A stretch of 64,000 bases of DNA from CAYLRY01 sp964386535 (GCA_964386535.1 CAYLRY010000008.1:11225-75224), one strand, 5' to 3'. Shown: positions 1 through 9,698, numbered from the stretch's first letter. The notes: generated by a model not told the origin, from the sequence alone. Program-made: numbers and translations.

Positions 1-396
1 AAGGATGCTGCTGATATGGTAGGCACCAAGGTTGTATGGACGGGAGGCATTTCAGAGGCTGTCAGATGGGGCGGTATTGCTAAAGGAGCTGATCTGGCGG
101 TTTACTGCGGATCCATGAACGGGCCTTTCGAGGCGGCAGCCCAAGCACAGTGGTTGGCCTCGGATGCCATGTATGGCCATCTGGCACATGCCAATTTCTT
201 CCCCATGTCTTACCACGACACCTTCGATACTACCGGGAAATTGACCAGAGAAGATATTGTTGTTAAACCACTGGCTTATAAAAATGGCTATTTCTATCCA
301 CCGGATGCACCAGGAATAGGATTGGAACTCAACGAGAAGGCTATTCCCAGGTTTATTACCAAAGGTATGAGCCCACTTACGATTGATGGAAAATAA
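1..396 (+). CDS. Enolase-superfamily (mandelate racemase-like) protein, C-terminal fragment
   Basis: The frame is open from base 1, so the gene starts left of the window and only about 131 C-terminal residues are visible. They read as the end of the TIM barrel of the mandelate racemase/muconate-lactonizing branch: a VVWTGGISEA strand near the start, a run rich in His/Ala, and the usual closing segment with PDAPGIGLEL followed by a short tail. The family abstracts a proton alpha to a carboxylate using Mg2+; the metal ligands and most catalytic residues lie outside the window, so substrate cannot be inferred. A strong terminator follows at 491-533. Confidence 0.8.
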   Translation, partial: KDAADMVGTKVVWTGGISEAVRWGGIAKGADLAVYCGSMNGPFEAAAQAQWLASDAMYGHLAHANFFPMSYHDTFDTTGKLTREDIVVKPLAYKNGYFYPPDAPGIGLELNEKAIPRFITKGMSPLTIDGK

Positions 397-490
397 ACCC
401 TGAAATCTCGTAGGGTAGAGTCTGTTGTGGTATTTCCATCTGGTATAAAATTGAAAGATAAGGTAAATCCCCTTTAACAAAACGTATGGT

Positions 491-533
491 ATTAAAAAGA
501 GGCCAGTTTTACGTTCACCGGCCTCTTTTTAAT
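491..533 (+). terminator. Rho-independent terminator after the enolase-superfamily gene
   Basis: Perfect 14-bp inverted repeat (ATTAAAAAGAGGCC at 491-504 and its complement at 520-533) with a 15-base loop; the downstream arm carries a T5 run, so it is U-rich in either direction. It lies about 95 bases after the stop of the plus-strand gene and before the 3' end of the minus-strand HEAT gene, so it may serve both. Confidence 0.85.
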
Positions 534-618
534 ACTCTATTGATTTTTATCTTTCTGTAAATCTTATGTTATTGATTTATAGCCCCTAAAGCATAATATC
601 CTTATGTTCTTCATTTTA

Positions 619-1374
619 TTATTTGGAGCGGATTTTTAAAATGGCGTTGTGAGATTGTTTACGGACAGCAGCATTACTGTCATTCAAAGACACTTCAAGG
701 AATGGGATAGCTTCCTCATCGTTCAGACACCCCAGAGATGATGCGGCAATTGCTCGCACCGTGGCAGCGCTGTCGTTTAAAGCTTTGATTAAAATTGCCG
801 CAGCTCGCCCGTCTCCAATCAATCCAAGGGAAGAAGCGGCCACAGCGCGCAGGCTTTCATCTTTATCCTGCATGAGGGATATCAAAGGCAATACCGCCTT
901 TTCGTGGCGTAAGTTGCCGAGCGCCATTGCAGCATTACAGCGTACACCAACATCCGGATGTTCAAGTGATTGGAGCATTATGGAAGCGACCTCATTTCCG
1001 CCGGCGGTATATAATACATTAACCACTGCCGCATGTACTTCTTTTTTACTTTGATCTTTAAGAATGTCTTCCAGATAAGGAATAGCTTCAGGATTTTTCA
1101 TTTCACCTAAAGCTGAAATAGCTGCCCGGCTCACAACAAGACTTTCATCATTCAAAGCAGCAATAATAGAGGTAAAAGCCTCTTCTCCTGAAATTCTACC
1201 TAGCGCAATAGCCGCACAACCCCTTATCCAATCAATCTCACTCTTATTCTTAAGTATAGCGCTTAACGCACTTATAGCATTTTTATCTCCAGTTTGACCC
1301 AGCTCGATAATAGCAGAAGCCCGGATTCTGATGTCCTCATCATCAAGACCCTCTAGATTGGATACCGGTTCCAT
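619..1374 (-). CDS. HEAT-repeat (PBS lyase-like repeat) protein
   Basis: A 251-residue protein made almost wholly of about seven 30-31-residue alpha-helical repeats of the PBS-lyase HEAT type; recurring signatures are RASAIIELGQTGD, GCAAIALGRI, AAMALGNL and AAASSLGLIGD. No signal peptide, membrane segment or catalytic domain is visible. Such all-helical solenoids generally act as protein-binding scaffolds; stand-alone members are often called HEAT-repeat or phycobilisome lyase-like, but nothing here suggests a bilin lyase. The ATG start is preceded by AGGAAGGTGA. It stands alone, with 276 non-coding bases separating it from the thioesterase gene upstream. The partner is unknown. Confidence 0.85.
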   Translation of the reverse strand: MEPVSNLEGLDDEDIRIRASAIIELGQTGDKNAISALSAILKNKSEIDWIRGCAAIALGRISGEEAFTSIIAALNDESLVVSRAAISALGEMKNPEAIPYLEDILKDQSKKEVHAAVVNVLYTAGGNEVASIMLQSLEHPDVGVRCNAAMALGNLRHEKAVLPLISLMQDKDESLRAVAASSLGLIGDGRAAAILIKALNDSAATVRAIAASSLGCLNDEEAIPFLEVSLNDSNAAVRKQSHNAILKIRSK

Positions 1375-1650
1375 GTAAAATCACCTTCCTGTTAAAAGTT
1401 TCGCTAAAGAGTTTTTTTGCGTTTATAAAGTGAAAATATCATCTTAGGAATAGCTTAACATAACCTGCATCATTTAACAATATTTAGCTATACTGTGAGG
1501 TTCAATTCATTATACTTTCTTCTAATACATTGTATAATTGTCTAGAAATTGTTACAATTTTCCGGGAACACTTCTTAACCTGGTAAAGATCAGAGAAAGG
1601 CTATATTAATCTTATTGTATCGTAAGTTCTATTTAAAACGGCGTGAAAGT

Positions 1651-2082
1651 TCAATTTGAAAGCTTTTCCCTGATCTTTTCAGGAAGCGAAATCACCTGTT
1701 GCCGGTTATAATCAAAGGCAACAATACCTGTTTTTGCCCTGGCGACTTCTGAATTACTTTGCTCCTCCATCAGGCGGTAAACAATATTAAAGCTTTTCTG
1801 AGTGAAATCTGTCGTCGCCACGTCGATCCGCAAGCGTTGTCCGTAATTGACCTGCTTCTTATAGATCAAACTTAAATCTGAAATAATAAATCCCAGACCG
1901 GAAATGATGTCGTATTGTTCTGAAAACCCTCGACCGGATAAAAACTGCGCTCTGGCTTCCTGGACCAGCAAAACCATAGAAGCATGGTCCAAATGGTGTC
2001 CGCTGTTAATATCCCCAATACGAACCTGCAAAAAAGTTGAAAAATTGAATTTTTCCGGTAAAGTAATCTCTAAACTGGACAA
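1651..2082 (-). CDS. Acyl-CoA thioesterase (4HBT hotdog fold)
   Basis: A 143-residue single-domain protein, the usual length for the 4-hydroxybenzoyl-CoA thioesterase/YbgC group. Visible features are an N-terminal VRIGDINSGHHLDHA segment in the place of the family's active-site region (normally YxDxDxxGHVNNA), and beta-strand segments ending in IVAFDYNRQQ. It is expected to hydrolyse an acyl-CoA in the cytoplasm; the chain length is not predictable. The start is TTG, with CAGGG seven bases upstream. In the first motif Ile replaces the usual aromatic residue but the Asp is kept. It is monocistronic as far as can be seen. Confidence 0.8.
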   Translation of the reverse strand: MSSLEITLPEKFNFSTFLQVRIGDINSGHHLDHASMVLLVQEARAQFLSGRGFSEQYDIISGLGFIISDLSLIYKKQVNYGQRLRIDVATTDFTQKSFNIVYRLMEEQSNSEVARAKTGIVAFDYNRQQVISLPEKIREKLSN

Positions 2083-2541
2083 TGATCAACCCTGCATACT
2101 GTTTTATGTATTATATGCTCAAGGGAATCCGGAAAGTCAATTTTTCAATCTCATGAAAAAAAATACAGGATCCAAATTTGTTTGGTATCTGTACCAGAGG
2201 ATTAATTATCACAGTTAACTATTTACATTATGGCGCTTATTTGTTATATTTACAGAAAATATGACAGCTTTATATCTACACACGGACAGGGTATAGGTAG
2301 AGATCTCCCAGGAGGAATTAAAACCAGGTAGCACAAGATAATAAAATATATGTTCTTGCTTCTTTATTCTTAAAATAAATCTATGATCAAAATTTAAAAC
2401 AATATCTTTCAATATTATTCAGTAAAATATTTATTTTATTGAATAAAAGTATAATAATCCATTTTATAAAAAATGATATAATTAATATGATTAAATATTT
2501 TAATATTATATAAATGATTCAAGACAATATGTGAGGTTAAT
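2083..2541. other. Intergenic AT-rich region
   Basis: 459 bases between the divergent thioesterase and MoxR genes. It becomes strongly AT-rich from about 2415 to the MoxR start and must hold promoters for both sides, but I cannot single out a convincing -35/-10 pair. A GTGAGG ribosome-binding site lies at about 2530 before the MoxR ATG. Short open frames here have no coding character. Confidence 0.5.
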
Positions 2542-3522
2542 ATGAATGAAGCGGATGTTAAAGAAATACAGGATACAGGCAAGAAAGTCCGGGAAAACAT
2601 TGAACGAGTCATTGTGGGGAAAAGCCACATCGTAGAACTGGTACTGGTTTCCGTTCTCTGTGAAGGACATGTATTAATTGAAGATGTTCCAGGAATAGGA
2701 AAGACTATGTTAGCCAGGTCAGTGGCCCGTTCTCTGCAATGTGTATTTCACCGCATCCAGTGTACTCCGGATTTATTACCCTCAGATATTACCGGAACTC
2801 ATATTTATAATCAAAAAACCTGCGACTTTGAATACCGTCCAGGGCCGGTTTTCGCTCAGGTAGTGCTTGCTGATGAAATCAACCGGGCCACACCCAGGTC
2901 GCAATCTGCACTCCTGGAAGCAATGGAAGAACGCCAGGTTACCCTAGAGGGTGAAACTCGAAAATTGCCCCGGCCCTTTATTGTACTGGCCACACAGAAC
3001 CCCATTGAACTGGAAGGTACCTTTCCTCTGCCAGAAGCCCAATTGGACCGCTTTTTAATGCGTCTCAGTATTGGTTATACTACAGAAAATGAGGATGGCA
3101 TTATTCTGGACCGTTTTATGAAATCCAATCCGATTGAAGAATTACAACCTGTAGCGACTGCTGAAGACGTACTGCATTTGCAGCAATTATGTCACCAGGT
3201 TCTGGTTACTGCCGACGTTCGTCAATATATTATCAGGCTGGTTCGAGCTACCAGGGAGCAAAACAACATAGAGTTGGGCGCCAGCCCGCGCGCAATGATC
3301 GGCCTTTGCCGGACATCACAGGTCCTGGCTGCTTTGAGGGGTAGACCCTTTGTTATACCTGATGATGTTAAATATCTGGCGCCCTTTATCCTTTCTCACA
3401 GAATTATTCCAGAGGCTTCTGTTTCTTTAAAAGGACGTTCCGGCGAAGAAGTTGTCCGTGAAGTACTGGATTCTGTCCCCGCTCCCGTGGAGTCAGAACC
3501 AGAGCTCATCTTGCGCAAGTAG
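2542..3522 (+). CDS. MoxR-family AAA+ ATPase
   Basis: A 326-residue protein, full length for MoxR ATPases. Walker A is GIGKTML at residues 51-57, Walker B VVLADEINRA at 107-116, sensor 1 in TQNP at 151-154, and an LDRF Arg-finger segment near 168. The C-terminal lid domain contains GASPRA. MoxR proteins act as cytoplasmic chaperone ATPases for metal-cofactor insertion or envelope complexes. It is the first gene of a three-gene cluster with DUF58 and DUF4129 proteins, the classic arrangement; the transglutaminase-like gene often seen with them is absent. GTGAGG precedes the ATG. Confidence 0.93.
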   Translation: MNEADVKEIQDTGKKVRENIERVIVGKSHIVELVLVSVLCEGHVLIEDVPGIGKTMLARSVARSLQCVFHRIQCTPDLLPSDITGTHIYNQKTCDFEYRPGPVFAQVVLADEINRATPRSQSALLEAMEERQVTLEGETRKLPRPFIVLATQNPIELEGTFPLPEAQLDRFLMRLSIGYTTENEDGIILDRFMKSNPIEELQPVATAEDVLHLQQLCHQVLVTADVRQYIIRLVRATREQNNIELGASPRAMIGLCRTSQVLAALRGRPFVIPDDVKYLAPFILSHRIIPEASVSLKGRSGEEVVREVLDSVPAPVESEPELILRK

Positions 3523-3582
3523 CTTTAAAAATAAAAACATCCAGAGGTAACAAGTTGAAGGGGCAAAAAAGGAGTATGAAAC

Positions 3583-4818
3583 GTGCTGGGTAATGCCTGG
3601 CTTTTTATTACATTCATACTGATTGTCTTTGCGGCTATTCTCAGGCAACCTACCCTATTGATTGTTGCGGTAATCTTTTTTTTGACTTCAGGTATTGCCC
3701 GGCTCTGGTCACGCTATTCTCTACAGCGAGTAGAATATAAACGATTACTCAGCTCTAGCCGTGTTTTTTTTGGTGAAAACATTACTGTAGACATAACTGT
3801 AACCAACCGTAAATTCCTTCCATTGCCATGGCTTCATATAGAGGAAGAAATTCCCGAGGAATTGACTTTGCTTAAGGGTAAAACCTTTTCCTCGGCCAAA
3901 CCTGATCGATCAATTTTATCCAATTTTCTTTCCATAAGCTGGTATCACCGTATGACTCGCAGATATCCCTTTAAATGCGCCAGGCGAGGCATTTTTTTCT
4001 TTGGGCCGACAATTATTAAATCGGGAGATCCTTTTGGTTTTTTCCGGTCTGAAACCACAGTTGAAAATCAGGACCGGTTAATTGTCTATCCGCGTATTTT
4101 GACACTGGAAGAACTGGGAATTCCTTCCCGTCATCCTTTCGGAGATTTACGTGTACGGCGTCACCTTTTTGAGGATCCTGTTCTCGTGATGACCACCAGG
4201 GATTATGTTACTGGCGACCCCCTCAAACACATACACTGGAAAGCTACCGCACGATCTCAAAATATTCAAAGCCGGGTCTTCGAGCATACTACCAGTATTG
4301 ACCTGGCCTTATTTTTAGATGCACGGACCGTTGCTGACACTTATTATTGGAGTCTGATAAGTCCTGAATTTCTGGAGACAGGCGTCCTGACTGCAACGGC
4401 CATCTCATCACATGCGGTAAAAAACGATTATAAAGTCGGCCTTTACTCTAACGAGTACTATTACTATTCTGACCGTTTGATAAGGCTGCCTCCATCCAAT
4501 CATCCTGACCAACTTAAATCCATATTGGAAGCTCTGGCTCAGGTCAGAGGATTTCCGGCCTTAAGCATGGAAAAACTGCTGAATATGGAAACGCGCAATT
4601 TAACCTGGGAAACCACAATTGTGTTAATTACAGCAGTACCCACTGAAGGCATTGTTTTTGCTTTAAAGCGCCTGCAAAGGGCCGGCAGGCGGGTTGCGCT
4701 GGTAACTATTGGAAAACAAAAGCTGGCTGTAAAAAACGAAGGGCTGCTTACGTATCAGGTTTCTGAAGAAGTATTCCGTAAACAAATGGAAGCTATTAGT
4801 TTAAGACAGGGTAGTTAA
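3583..4818 (+). CDS. DUF58 domain-containing membrane-anchored protein
   Basis: A 411-residue protein with two hydrophobic segments in the first 40 residues, a beta-rich middle region, and the diagnostic DUF58 motif RDYVTGDPLKHIHWKATAR at about 206-224. The C-terminal third resembles a von Willebrand A-like fold, as in other DUF58 proteins that partner MoxR ATPases. Function is unknown; a role in envelope assembly as a MoxR client or adaptor is inferred from context only. The start is GTG, with GGAG eight bases before it. It follows the MoxR gene by 60 bases and precedes the DUF4129 gene by 31 bases. Confidence 0.9.
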   Translation: MLGNAWLFITFILIVFAAILRQPTLLIVAVIFFLTSGIARLWSRYSLQRVEYKRLLSSSRVFFGENITVDITVTNRKFLPLPWLHIEEEIPEELTLLKGKTFSSAKPDRSILSNFLSISWYHRMTRRYPFKCARRGIFFFGPTIIKSGDPFGFFRSETTVENQDRLIVYPRILTLEELGIPSRHPFGDLRVRRHLFEDPVLVMTTRDYVTGDPLKHIHWKATARSQNIQSRVFEHTTSIDLALFLDARTVADTYYWSLISPEFLETGVLTATAISSHAVKNDYKVGLYSNEYYYYSDRLIRLPPSNHPDQLKSILEALAQVRGFPALSMEKLLNMETRNLTWETTIVLITAVPTEGIVFALKRLQRAGRRVALVTIGKQKLAVKNEGLLTYQVSEEVFRKQMEAISLRQGS

Positions 4819-4849
4819 TCAGTAATTAATTAGCAACAGGTGGAATATA

Positions 4850-6364
4850 ATGTCCATGGCTCGTAGCATAACACGCTTTAATATTCCCGGACTGCCGCAG
4901 GTTATTCCGATATTGGCTGTTTTAATGGAAGTTTTATGGGCGTATACCTGGTTGATCTGGATCAGCGGATGGGAAACCTGGGGCTGGAAAGAAACACCGC
5001 TGAATATTGGCATTTGTTTTATACAGGCAGCATTTACGGAAGTCCTGGCTCGTTTCTCCCTTTCCCGTCAATGGAGCATAAAACGCGCCAGATGGGTTAC
5101 AATATCTGCCAGCCTTATTCTTTTAATTATTCTGGTCAGGCTGGACAACAGCGGAGGTTACGTTATCTGGGATACTGACTGGATAAGGTTTGCCGGAACC
5201 CATTTATCCACCATTATTGCGGCTCTTATATTCGGTATTTTTATTACTTGGCGTGGCTTAGCTTGCAGCCAGCCCAAGTTTGTTTTCCGCGATTTATACC
5301 GAAAATTCGTCATCGGTATCGTCGGTGTGGTATTGGTACTGATCGTCTGGGGGTTTACTGATCGAGATACCGTCTGGTCTTCCGCAGGGGTTTATATTAT
5401 CACATTTTTCGGGATTGGTTTATTAACCCTGGCTATATCCAATTTGCAAGCTTTAAAAGCTGAATTATTGCAGCATAAAGAAGATATAAGTGCTTTCAAC
5501 CGGCGCTGGCTTTCCATGCTGGTGGTCCTGATCCTGGCCATTTTGGGAATATCCCTGGCGTTGGGAAGCGTCTTTGCCAATAACATATGGGGGTCCCTCA
5601 TAAACGGTTTAAGTCAACTGGTTGACTGGCTTTTTATTGCTCTTGGTTATATTCTTCTCCCCCTTGGCTACCTGCTGGAAGCGCTTATTTTCGTTGTAAA
5701 ATGGTTGATTAGTTTAATTGGTAAAAATCCTGAGCCTTTAAAGATGAATTTATTTGATCCTTCTGATCTGCAAAAAGCCGTAGAAGGACAAGCAGGTGTA
5801 GCAATACCCGGCGCTTTGATACTGGTATTAAAATGGGGATTTTTCATCTTAGTCATATTCCTGATAATCTTTTTTCTGTCCAGGACCCTGATGCGATATT
5901 GGGAATCCAAAAATCCTAAAGAAATAGAGGAGGTACATGAAACAGTCTGGTCATGGGGTTCATTTAAAACAGACTTACGCCTGCTTTTTGCCTGGCTTTT
6001 CAAATGGATGAAAAGACGGAAAAAGGTAGCTGAGATTGGAGTCTATAAGCCACCCCTTCCATCCTTAGATAGCGAAGAAGGTTCTGATAAAGATTATACA
6101 ATCCGTGAGTTATATCAGGCTATGCTCTGGGAAGGCCGCCAGATGGGTACCGCCAGGCGCCAATCTGAAACACCTTATGAATACCGTAAAAAACTCATTG
6201 ACCGCGTTGAAAAAGCCACTGCTGAGATAAATGATCTGACTGAAGCTTATGTTATTGAGCGCTATGGCCAGATCAATCCAGCTCCAGAGAAAGTTACATT
6301 TTTAAACCGGGTCTGGCGCAAACTCAGAGCTAAATTTTTGAACAAAGAAGAAAACATCCCTTAA
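4850..6364 (+). CDS. Polytopic membrane protein with C-terminal DUF4129
   Basis: A 504-residue protein with about eight to ten hydrophobic segments between residues 12 and 350, then a charged cytoplasmic region and a C-terminal DUF4129-like helix bundle (TIRELYQAMLW, PYEYRKKL, LTEAYVIERYG). In related clusters this domain sits at the end of a transglutaminase-like protein; here no transglutaminase Cys-His-Asp core is visible, so this is a membrane-only version. AGGTGG lies seven bases before the ATG. It completes the MoxR-DUF58-DUF4129 cluster. The function of the complex is not established. Confidence 0.8.
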   Translation: MSMARSITRFNIPGLPQVIPILAVLMEVLWAYTWLIWISGWETWGWKETPLNIGICFIQAAFTEVLARFSLSRQWSIKRARWVTISASLILLIILVRLDNSGGYVIWDTDWIRFAGTHLSTIIAALIFGIFITWRGLACSQPKFVFRDLYRKFVIGIVGVVLVLIVWGFTDRDTVWSSAGVYIITFFGIGLLTLAISNLQALKAELLQHKEDISAFNRRWLSMLVVLILAILGISLALGSVFANNIWGSLINGLSQLVDWLFIALGYILLPLGYLLEALIFVVKWLISLIGKNPEPLKMNLFDPSDLQKAVEGQAGVAIPGALILVLKWGFFILVIFLIIFFLSRTLMRYWESKNPKEIEEVHETVWSWGSFKTDLRLLFAWLFKWMKRRKKVAEIGVYKPPLPSLDSEEGSDKDYTIRELYQAMLWEGRQMGTARRQSETPYEYRKKLIDRVEKATAEINDLTEAYVIERYGQINPAPEKVTFLNRVWRKLRAKFLNKEENIP

Positions 6365-6653
6365 TATAACATTACACAATATAATCCCATGTAAAGATTA
6401 TGATATGTATATTTTCCTTATTATTACAGAATGGACATCAGCTTTTTTCAGACTTACCGCATTAAATATTACAATTTTAAACAAATCATTCAATCGTTCA
6501 ACTTTCAATATTTAAAGCACCTTATTCGGCAATATTTGAAAATCCCCGGCTCAGCAGGTACTATACCTATATAGTTTCTGGGAATAGCCTCTAATAAGTG
6601 ATTTCATAAACAAAGTAATAGCATGATATATAGATATATAATTGAGGTGAAGA

Positions 6654-7418
6654 ATGATTGAGCTGTTTGATCTAACCGGTAAAGTTGCCCTGGTAGTGGG
6701 AGGGCACGGCGGACTAGGCAAAGCCATTGCCCTGGGTTTGGCAGAAGCTGGAGCGGATGTGTGTGTAGCCAGCCGCAATCTGAATTCTCTTGAGGATGTC
6801 GCCAGGGAGATAGAGGTTAAAGGGCGGAGATCCCTGGCGATCAAAGTAGATGTAGTTGATGAACCTCAAGTAATAAATATGGTAAATACCGTCTTGAAGG
6901 TCTTTCCCCACCTAGATATTCTGGTTAATGCAGCGGGCCTGGCTATCCGGAAACCAGCCGAAAGCTTCCCCATTGAGGAATGGCAGCAGGTCATGGATAT
7001 CAATACACGGGGTACTTTTCTTTGCTGCCAGGCTGCTGGTAGAGTAATGATTAACCAAAAAAGTGGGAAAATAATCAATCTTTCTTCAGTGAGAGGCAGA
7101 TATGGATTACCGGCTGGTTATGCGGCTTATTGTTCCTCAAAAGGAGCCGTGGATACTTTAACTCGCACTCTTGCCTGTGAATGGGCTAAACATAACATAT
7201 CAGTCAACGCCATTGCGCCTACAGTGGTAGAAACTGAACTAACCAGGGATTTGCTGGATAATCCTGAATATGCCAAAACGATGAAATCACGAATACCTAT
7301 GGGACGGTGGGCTTTACCTGATGATATTATAGGTCCCGTTATTTTCTTCGCTTCAAACGCCGCTAATTTCATAACAGGGCAGGTTCTTTATGTTGACGGT
7401 GGAGTCACGACGTGGTAG
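6654..7418 (+). CDS. SDR-family NAD(P)-dependent oxidoreductase
   Basis: A 254-residue classical short-chain dehydrogenase. It has the nucleotide-binding GGHGGLG at 16-22, NAAG near 93-96, the catalytic Ser at 145/146 with Tyr160 and Lys164 (YCSSK), and the C-terminal VDGG typical of the gluconate 5-dehydrogenase/FabG-like group. It should interconvert a hydroxyl and a keto group; the substrate is open. GAGGTG precedes the ATG. It is the first gene of a plus-strand set followed by a cyclase-family hydrolase, a cupin, a hydroxyacyl dehydrogenase and a beta-keto acid cleavage enzyme, suggesting catabolism of a hydroxy or keto acid. Confidence 0.9.
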   Translation: MIELFDLTGKVALVVGGHGGLGKAIALGLAEAGADVCVASRNLNSLEDVAREIEVKGRRSLAIKVDVVDEPQVINMVNTVLKVFPHLDILVNAAGLAIRKPAESFPIEEWQQVMDINTRGTFLCCQAAGRVMINQKSGKIINLSSVRGRYGLPAGYAAYCSSKGAVDTLTRTLACEWAKHNISVNAIAPTVVETELTRDLLDNPEYAKTMKSRIPMGRWALPDDIIGPVIFFASNAANFITGQVLYVDGGVTTW

Positions 7419-7509
7419 AAGAAGAATCAAAATGCAAAACTTCCTGGTAATATTAACTTGAATTTTTAATGGATTAAAATTTCGAAATAAGAAATTCGGA
7501 CTTTAATAA

Positions 7510-7558
7510 CTTTTTTCATATGGAACATGCGTGCTTGATCGACCAAACATGAAAAAAG
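7510..7558 (+). promoter_or_regulatory. Inverted repeat in leader of cyclase-family gene
   Basis: CTTTTTTCAT at 7510-7519 is exactly complementary to ATGAAAAAAG at 7549-7558, with a 29-base loop. The repeat ends seven bases before the AAGGAG ribosome-binding site of the gene at 7577. It could be an operator or a leader hairpin that affects translation; no T-tract follows, so a terminator is unlikely. Confidence 0.4.
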
Positions 7559-7576
7559 ATCTTTAAGGAGCAAGTT

Positions 7577-8383
7577 ATGGGAAAAGAAGTATTGGTAGAT
7601 TTAAGTCACCCCTTCGGTAATGGATCACCATTGTGGCCTTATTTCGCAGACGTCAAGATCGAACGGATGCATTATATGGCTAAATCCGGTGTCTTGTCTC
7701 AAACCGTTACCACCGTCATGCATTGTACTACCCACGCTGATTCGCCGGCCCATGTCTTTGAAGGTGGCCGTTTTACTCATGAAATACCCCTCACCAGCTA
7801 CTATGGAGATGCCGTAATCTGGGATATTCCAAAGAAAAAATGGGAACTGATCACCGCCAAGGACCTGGATACCGCCAATCGGAATCTTCCTATGAAAGAA
7901 AATGATATCATTATTATTCACTCTGGCTGGAACAAATACTGGGGCGATAATACCCAGTATTTCTGCTATTCACCCGGTCTGGGTAAAGAGGCCGGAGAAT
8001 GGTTTGTAGCGCATAAAGCCAAAGCTGTTGGGGTTGACCAGCAGGCCCTGGACCATCCTCTACATACGGCCATCGGACCCCATGGCCCTGGCCCTCTAAG
8101 GAAAGATATATGCGAAGAATATAAGCTGGTCACTGGTCATGACGTACTTCAGGATTTCCCGGAATGGGAGCCCTGCCATAATCTCCTGATGCGGAACGGC
8201 ATCCTGGGCTGGGAAAATATTGGGGGTGATATCGCTAAGGTGGTCGGAAAGCGGTGTAAAATTTCCGGCTTCCCCATTCGCTGGTATCTGGGAGATGGGT
8301 CCATCGTCCGCATGGTAGCTTTTATCGATGAAGCTAATATTAACCAGGTGCCTGACCGTGTTTATAAATACGGTACGTTCTAA
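7577..8383 (+). CDS. Cyclase-family metal-dependent hydrolase (kynurenine formamidase-like)
   Basis: A 268-residue protein of the cyclase/kynurenine formamidase/isatin hydrolase family. The metal motif is visible as H49-x3-H53-x-D55-x3-H59 (HCTTHADSPAH), a variant of the usual HxGTHxDxPxH. An early DLSHP strand and an HSGWN segment near 114 also fit. The family hydrolyses amide, ester or lactam bonds; kynurenine itself is unlikely given the neighbours. AAGGAG precedes the ATG. It is followed 11 bases later by a cupin gene, so the two are co-transcribed. Confidence 0.85.
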   Translation: MGKEVLVDLSHPFGNGSPLWPYFADVKIERMHYMAKSGVLSQTVTTVMHCTTHADSPAHVFEGGRFTHEIPLTSYYGDAVIWDIPKKKWELITAKDLDTANRNLPMKENDIIIIHSGWNKYWGDNTQYFCYSPGLGKEAGEWFVAHKAKAVGVDQQALDHPLHTAIGPHGPGPLRKDICEEYKLVTGHDVLQDFPEWEPCHNLLMRNGILGWENIGGDIAKVVGKRCKISGFPIRWYLGDGSIVRMVAFIDEANINQVPDRVYKYGTF

Positions 8384-8394
8384 AGGAGGTTAGT

Positions 8395-8733
8395 TTGAAA
8401 AAAATCAGTTTAAATCAGGTTAAACCTTATGTCGCTTCCAGGCATTTTAATATGACGGCTCTACGGCTGCAAGGAAGGGAAGAAACCGGAGTCCAGAAAT
8501 TCTGGGTAGGCTTATCTTACTTTTTACCTGGAGGAGGCGCAGAATGGGCTTATGAGGATAATCCTAACGAAAAAGTCTATCTGGTATTAGATGGTGAATT
8601 AACCGTGAAGAATAAAATAGAAGAGATAACTTTAGGCCCAATGGATTCGCTTTATCTGGCTCCCAATGAAGGCAGAGAGATTATCAATAAGACCAATAAA
8701 CCCGTAACCATGGTGGTGATTGTCAATTACTAG
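8395..8733 (+). CDS. Small cupin-domain protein
   Basis: A 112-residue single-cupin protein with conserved-beta-barrel motifs: PGGGAEWAYEDNPNEKVYLVLDGE in the first motif region and GPMDSLYLAPNEGREI in the second. The first motif has no His pair (AEWAYED), so metal binding may be lost or altered. The start is TTG, with the strong AAAGGAGGT four bases upstream. It lies between the cyclase-family gene (11 bases) and the dehydrogenase gene (17 bases), so it belongs to the same transcript. It may be an isomerase or stabilising partner; that is a guess. Confidence 0.8.
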   Translation: MKKISLNQVKPYVASRHFNMTALRLQGREETGVQKFWVGLSYFLPGGGAEWAYEDNPNEKVYLVLDGELTVKNKIEEITLGPMDSLYLAPNEGREIINKTNKPVTMVVIVNY

Positions 8734-8750
8734 GAGGTTAGAAATACACC

Positions 8751-9698
8751 ATGCGAGTAGAAGAAATCAAAACAATCGCCGTTGTGGGTGCGGGTTTTAT
8801 CGGCCCTGGGATTGCTCAGATTTTTGCGCTAAAAGGATATCCGGTTTACTTAATGGATATTAACGCCGGGGTGCTTCCCAAGGCTATATACAGCATACGT
8901 GCCAATTTGTTACGGATGGCAGAGGCGGAGCTTATTTCCTTTGACGAGATTGAAACAATACTACAGAAAGTTCAAGTTACTACTAACATGCGTGAAGCTG
9001 TACTGTCAGCCCATTTGGTTATTGAGGCAGTCAACGAAAACCTAAGTTTAAAGCAAAAAATTTTTAAAAACATGGATGATATTTGTCCTCCAGGCACCAT
9101 ACTCTGTACTAATACCTCTGTTATAAGCATAACCGAAATTGCATCTCAGGCGAATCACCGGGAAAGGATCGTAGGGACGCATTTCTGGAACCCGCCCTAC
9201 TTAATCCCCCTGGTTGAAGTGGTAAAAGGACAGGAAACTTCATATGATACCTTGGATGTAACCTTTGATTTGCTCAGAAATGTCGGTAAACATCCTGTAA
9301 AGTGTTTAAAAGATGTACCCGGATTTATCGCAAACCGTCTTCAGCACGCCTTATGGCGGGAAGCTATATCTATTGTTGAAAACGGTATCGCGGATGCCCA
9401 GACTGTAGATGAAGCTATAAAAAACAGTTTCGCCATCCGGCTGCCAGCGCTGGGACCATTAGAGAATGCCGATATGGTTGGACTGGACCTGACCTTGTCG
9501 ATCCATGATTATGTTTTTAAATATCTGGAAAACAGCCAGGAACCTTCTATTCTGTTAAAAGAAAAAATCCAGAATGGAGAGTTTGGTTTTAAATCTGGCA
9601 AGGGATTCTACAATTGGTCTCCTGAAGAAGCCCAAAAGGCTGAAGAAAAACTTACCACATACCTGATTAAATGGACGAAAGAACAAATGGGTCACTGA
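8751..9698 (+). CDS. 3-hydroxyacyl-CoA dehydrogenase family protein (NAD-dependent)
   Basis: A 315-residue protein with an N-terminal Rossmann domain (GAGFIG at 13-18), the family motif HFWNPPYLIPLVEV, and the C-terminal all-helical domain with DVPGFIANRLQ and SGKGFYNW. The length fits 3-hydroxybutyryl-CoA dehydrogenase and also L-carnitine dehydrogenase, which belongs to the same family. Because a beta-keto acid cleavage enzyme follows, oxidation of a free beta-hydroxy acid, as in carnitine breakdown, is a real alternative to a CoA-ester substrate. AGGAGG precedes the ATG. Confidence 0.9.
   Translation: MRVEEIKTIAVVGAGFIGPGIAQIFALKGYPVYLMDINAGVLPKAIYSIRANLLRMAEAELISFDEIETILQKVQVTTNMREAVLSAHLVIEAVNENLSLKQKIFKNMDDICPPGTILCTNTSVISITEIASQANHRERIVGTHFWNPPYLIPLVEVVKGQETSYDTLDVTFDLLRNVGKHPVKCLKDVPGFIANRLQHALWREAISIVENGIADAQTVDEAIKNSFAIRLPALGPLENADMVGLDLTLSIHDYVFKYLENSQEPSILLKEKIQNGEFGFKSGKGFYNWSPEEAQKAEEKLTTYLIKWTKEQMGH

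Noticed and set aside
2215..2412. Short minus-strand open frame before the MoxR gene.
   Set aside because: No ribosome-binding site, no motif, AT-rich composition like its surroundings.
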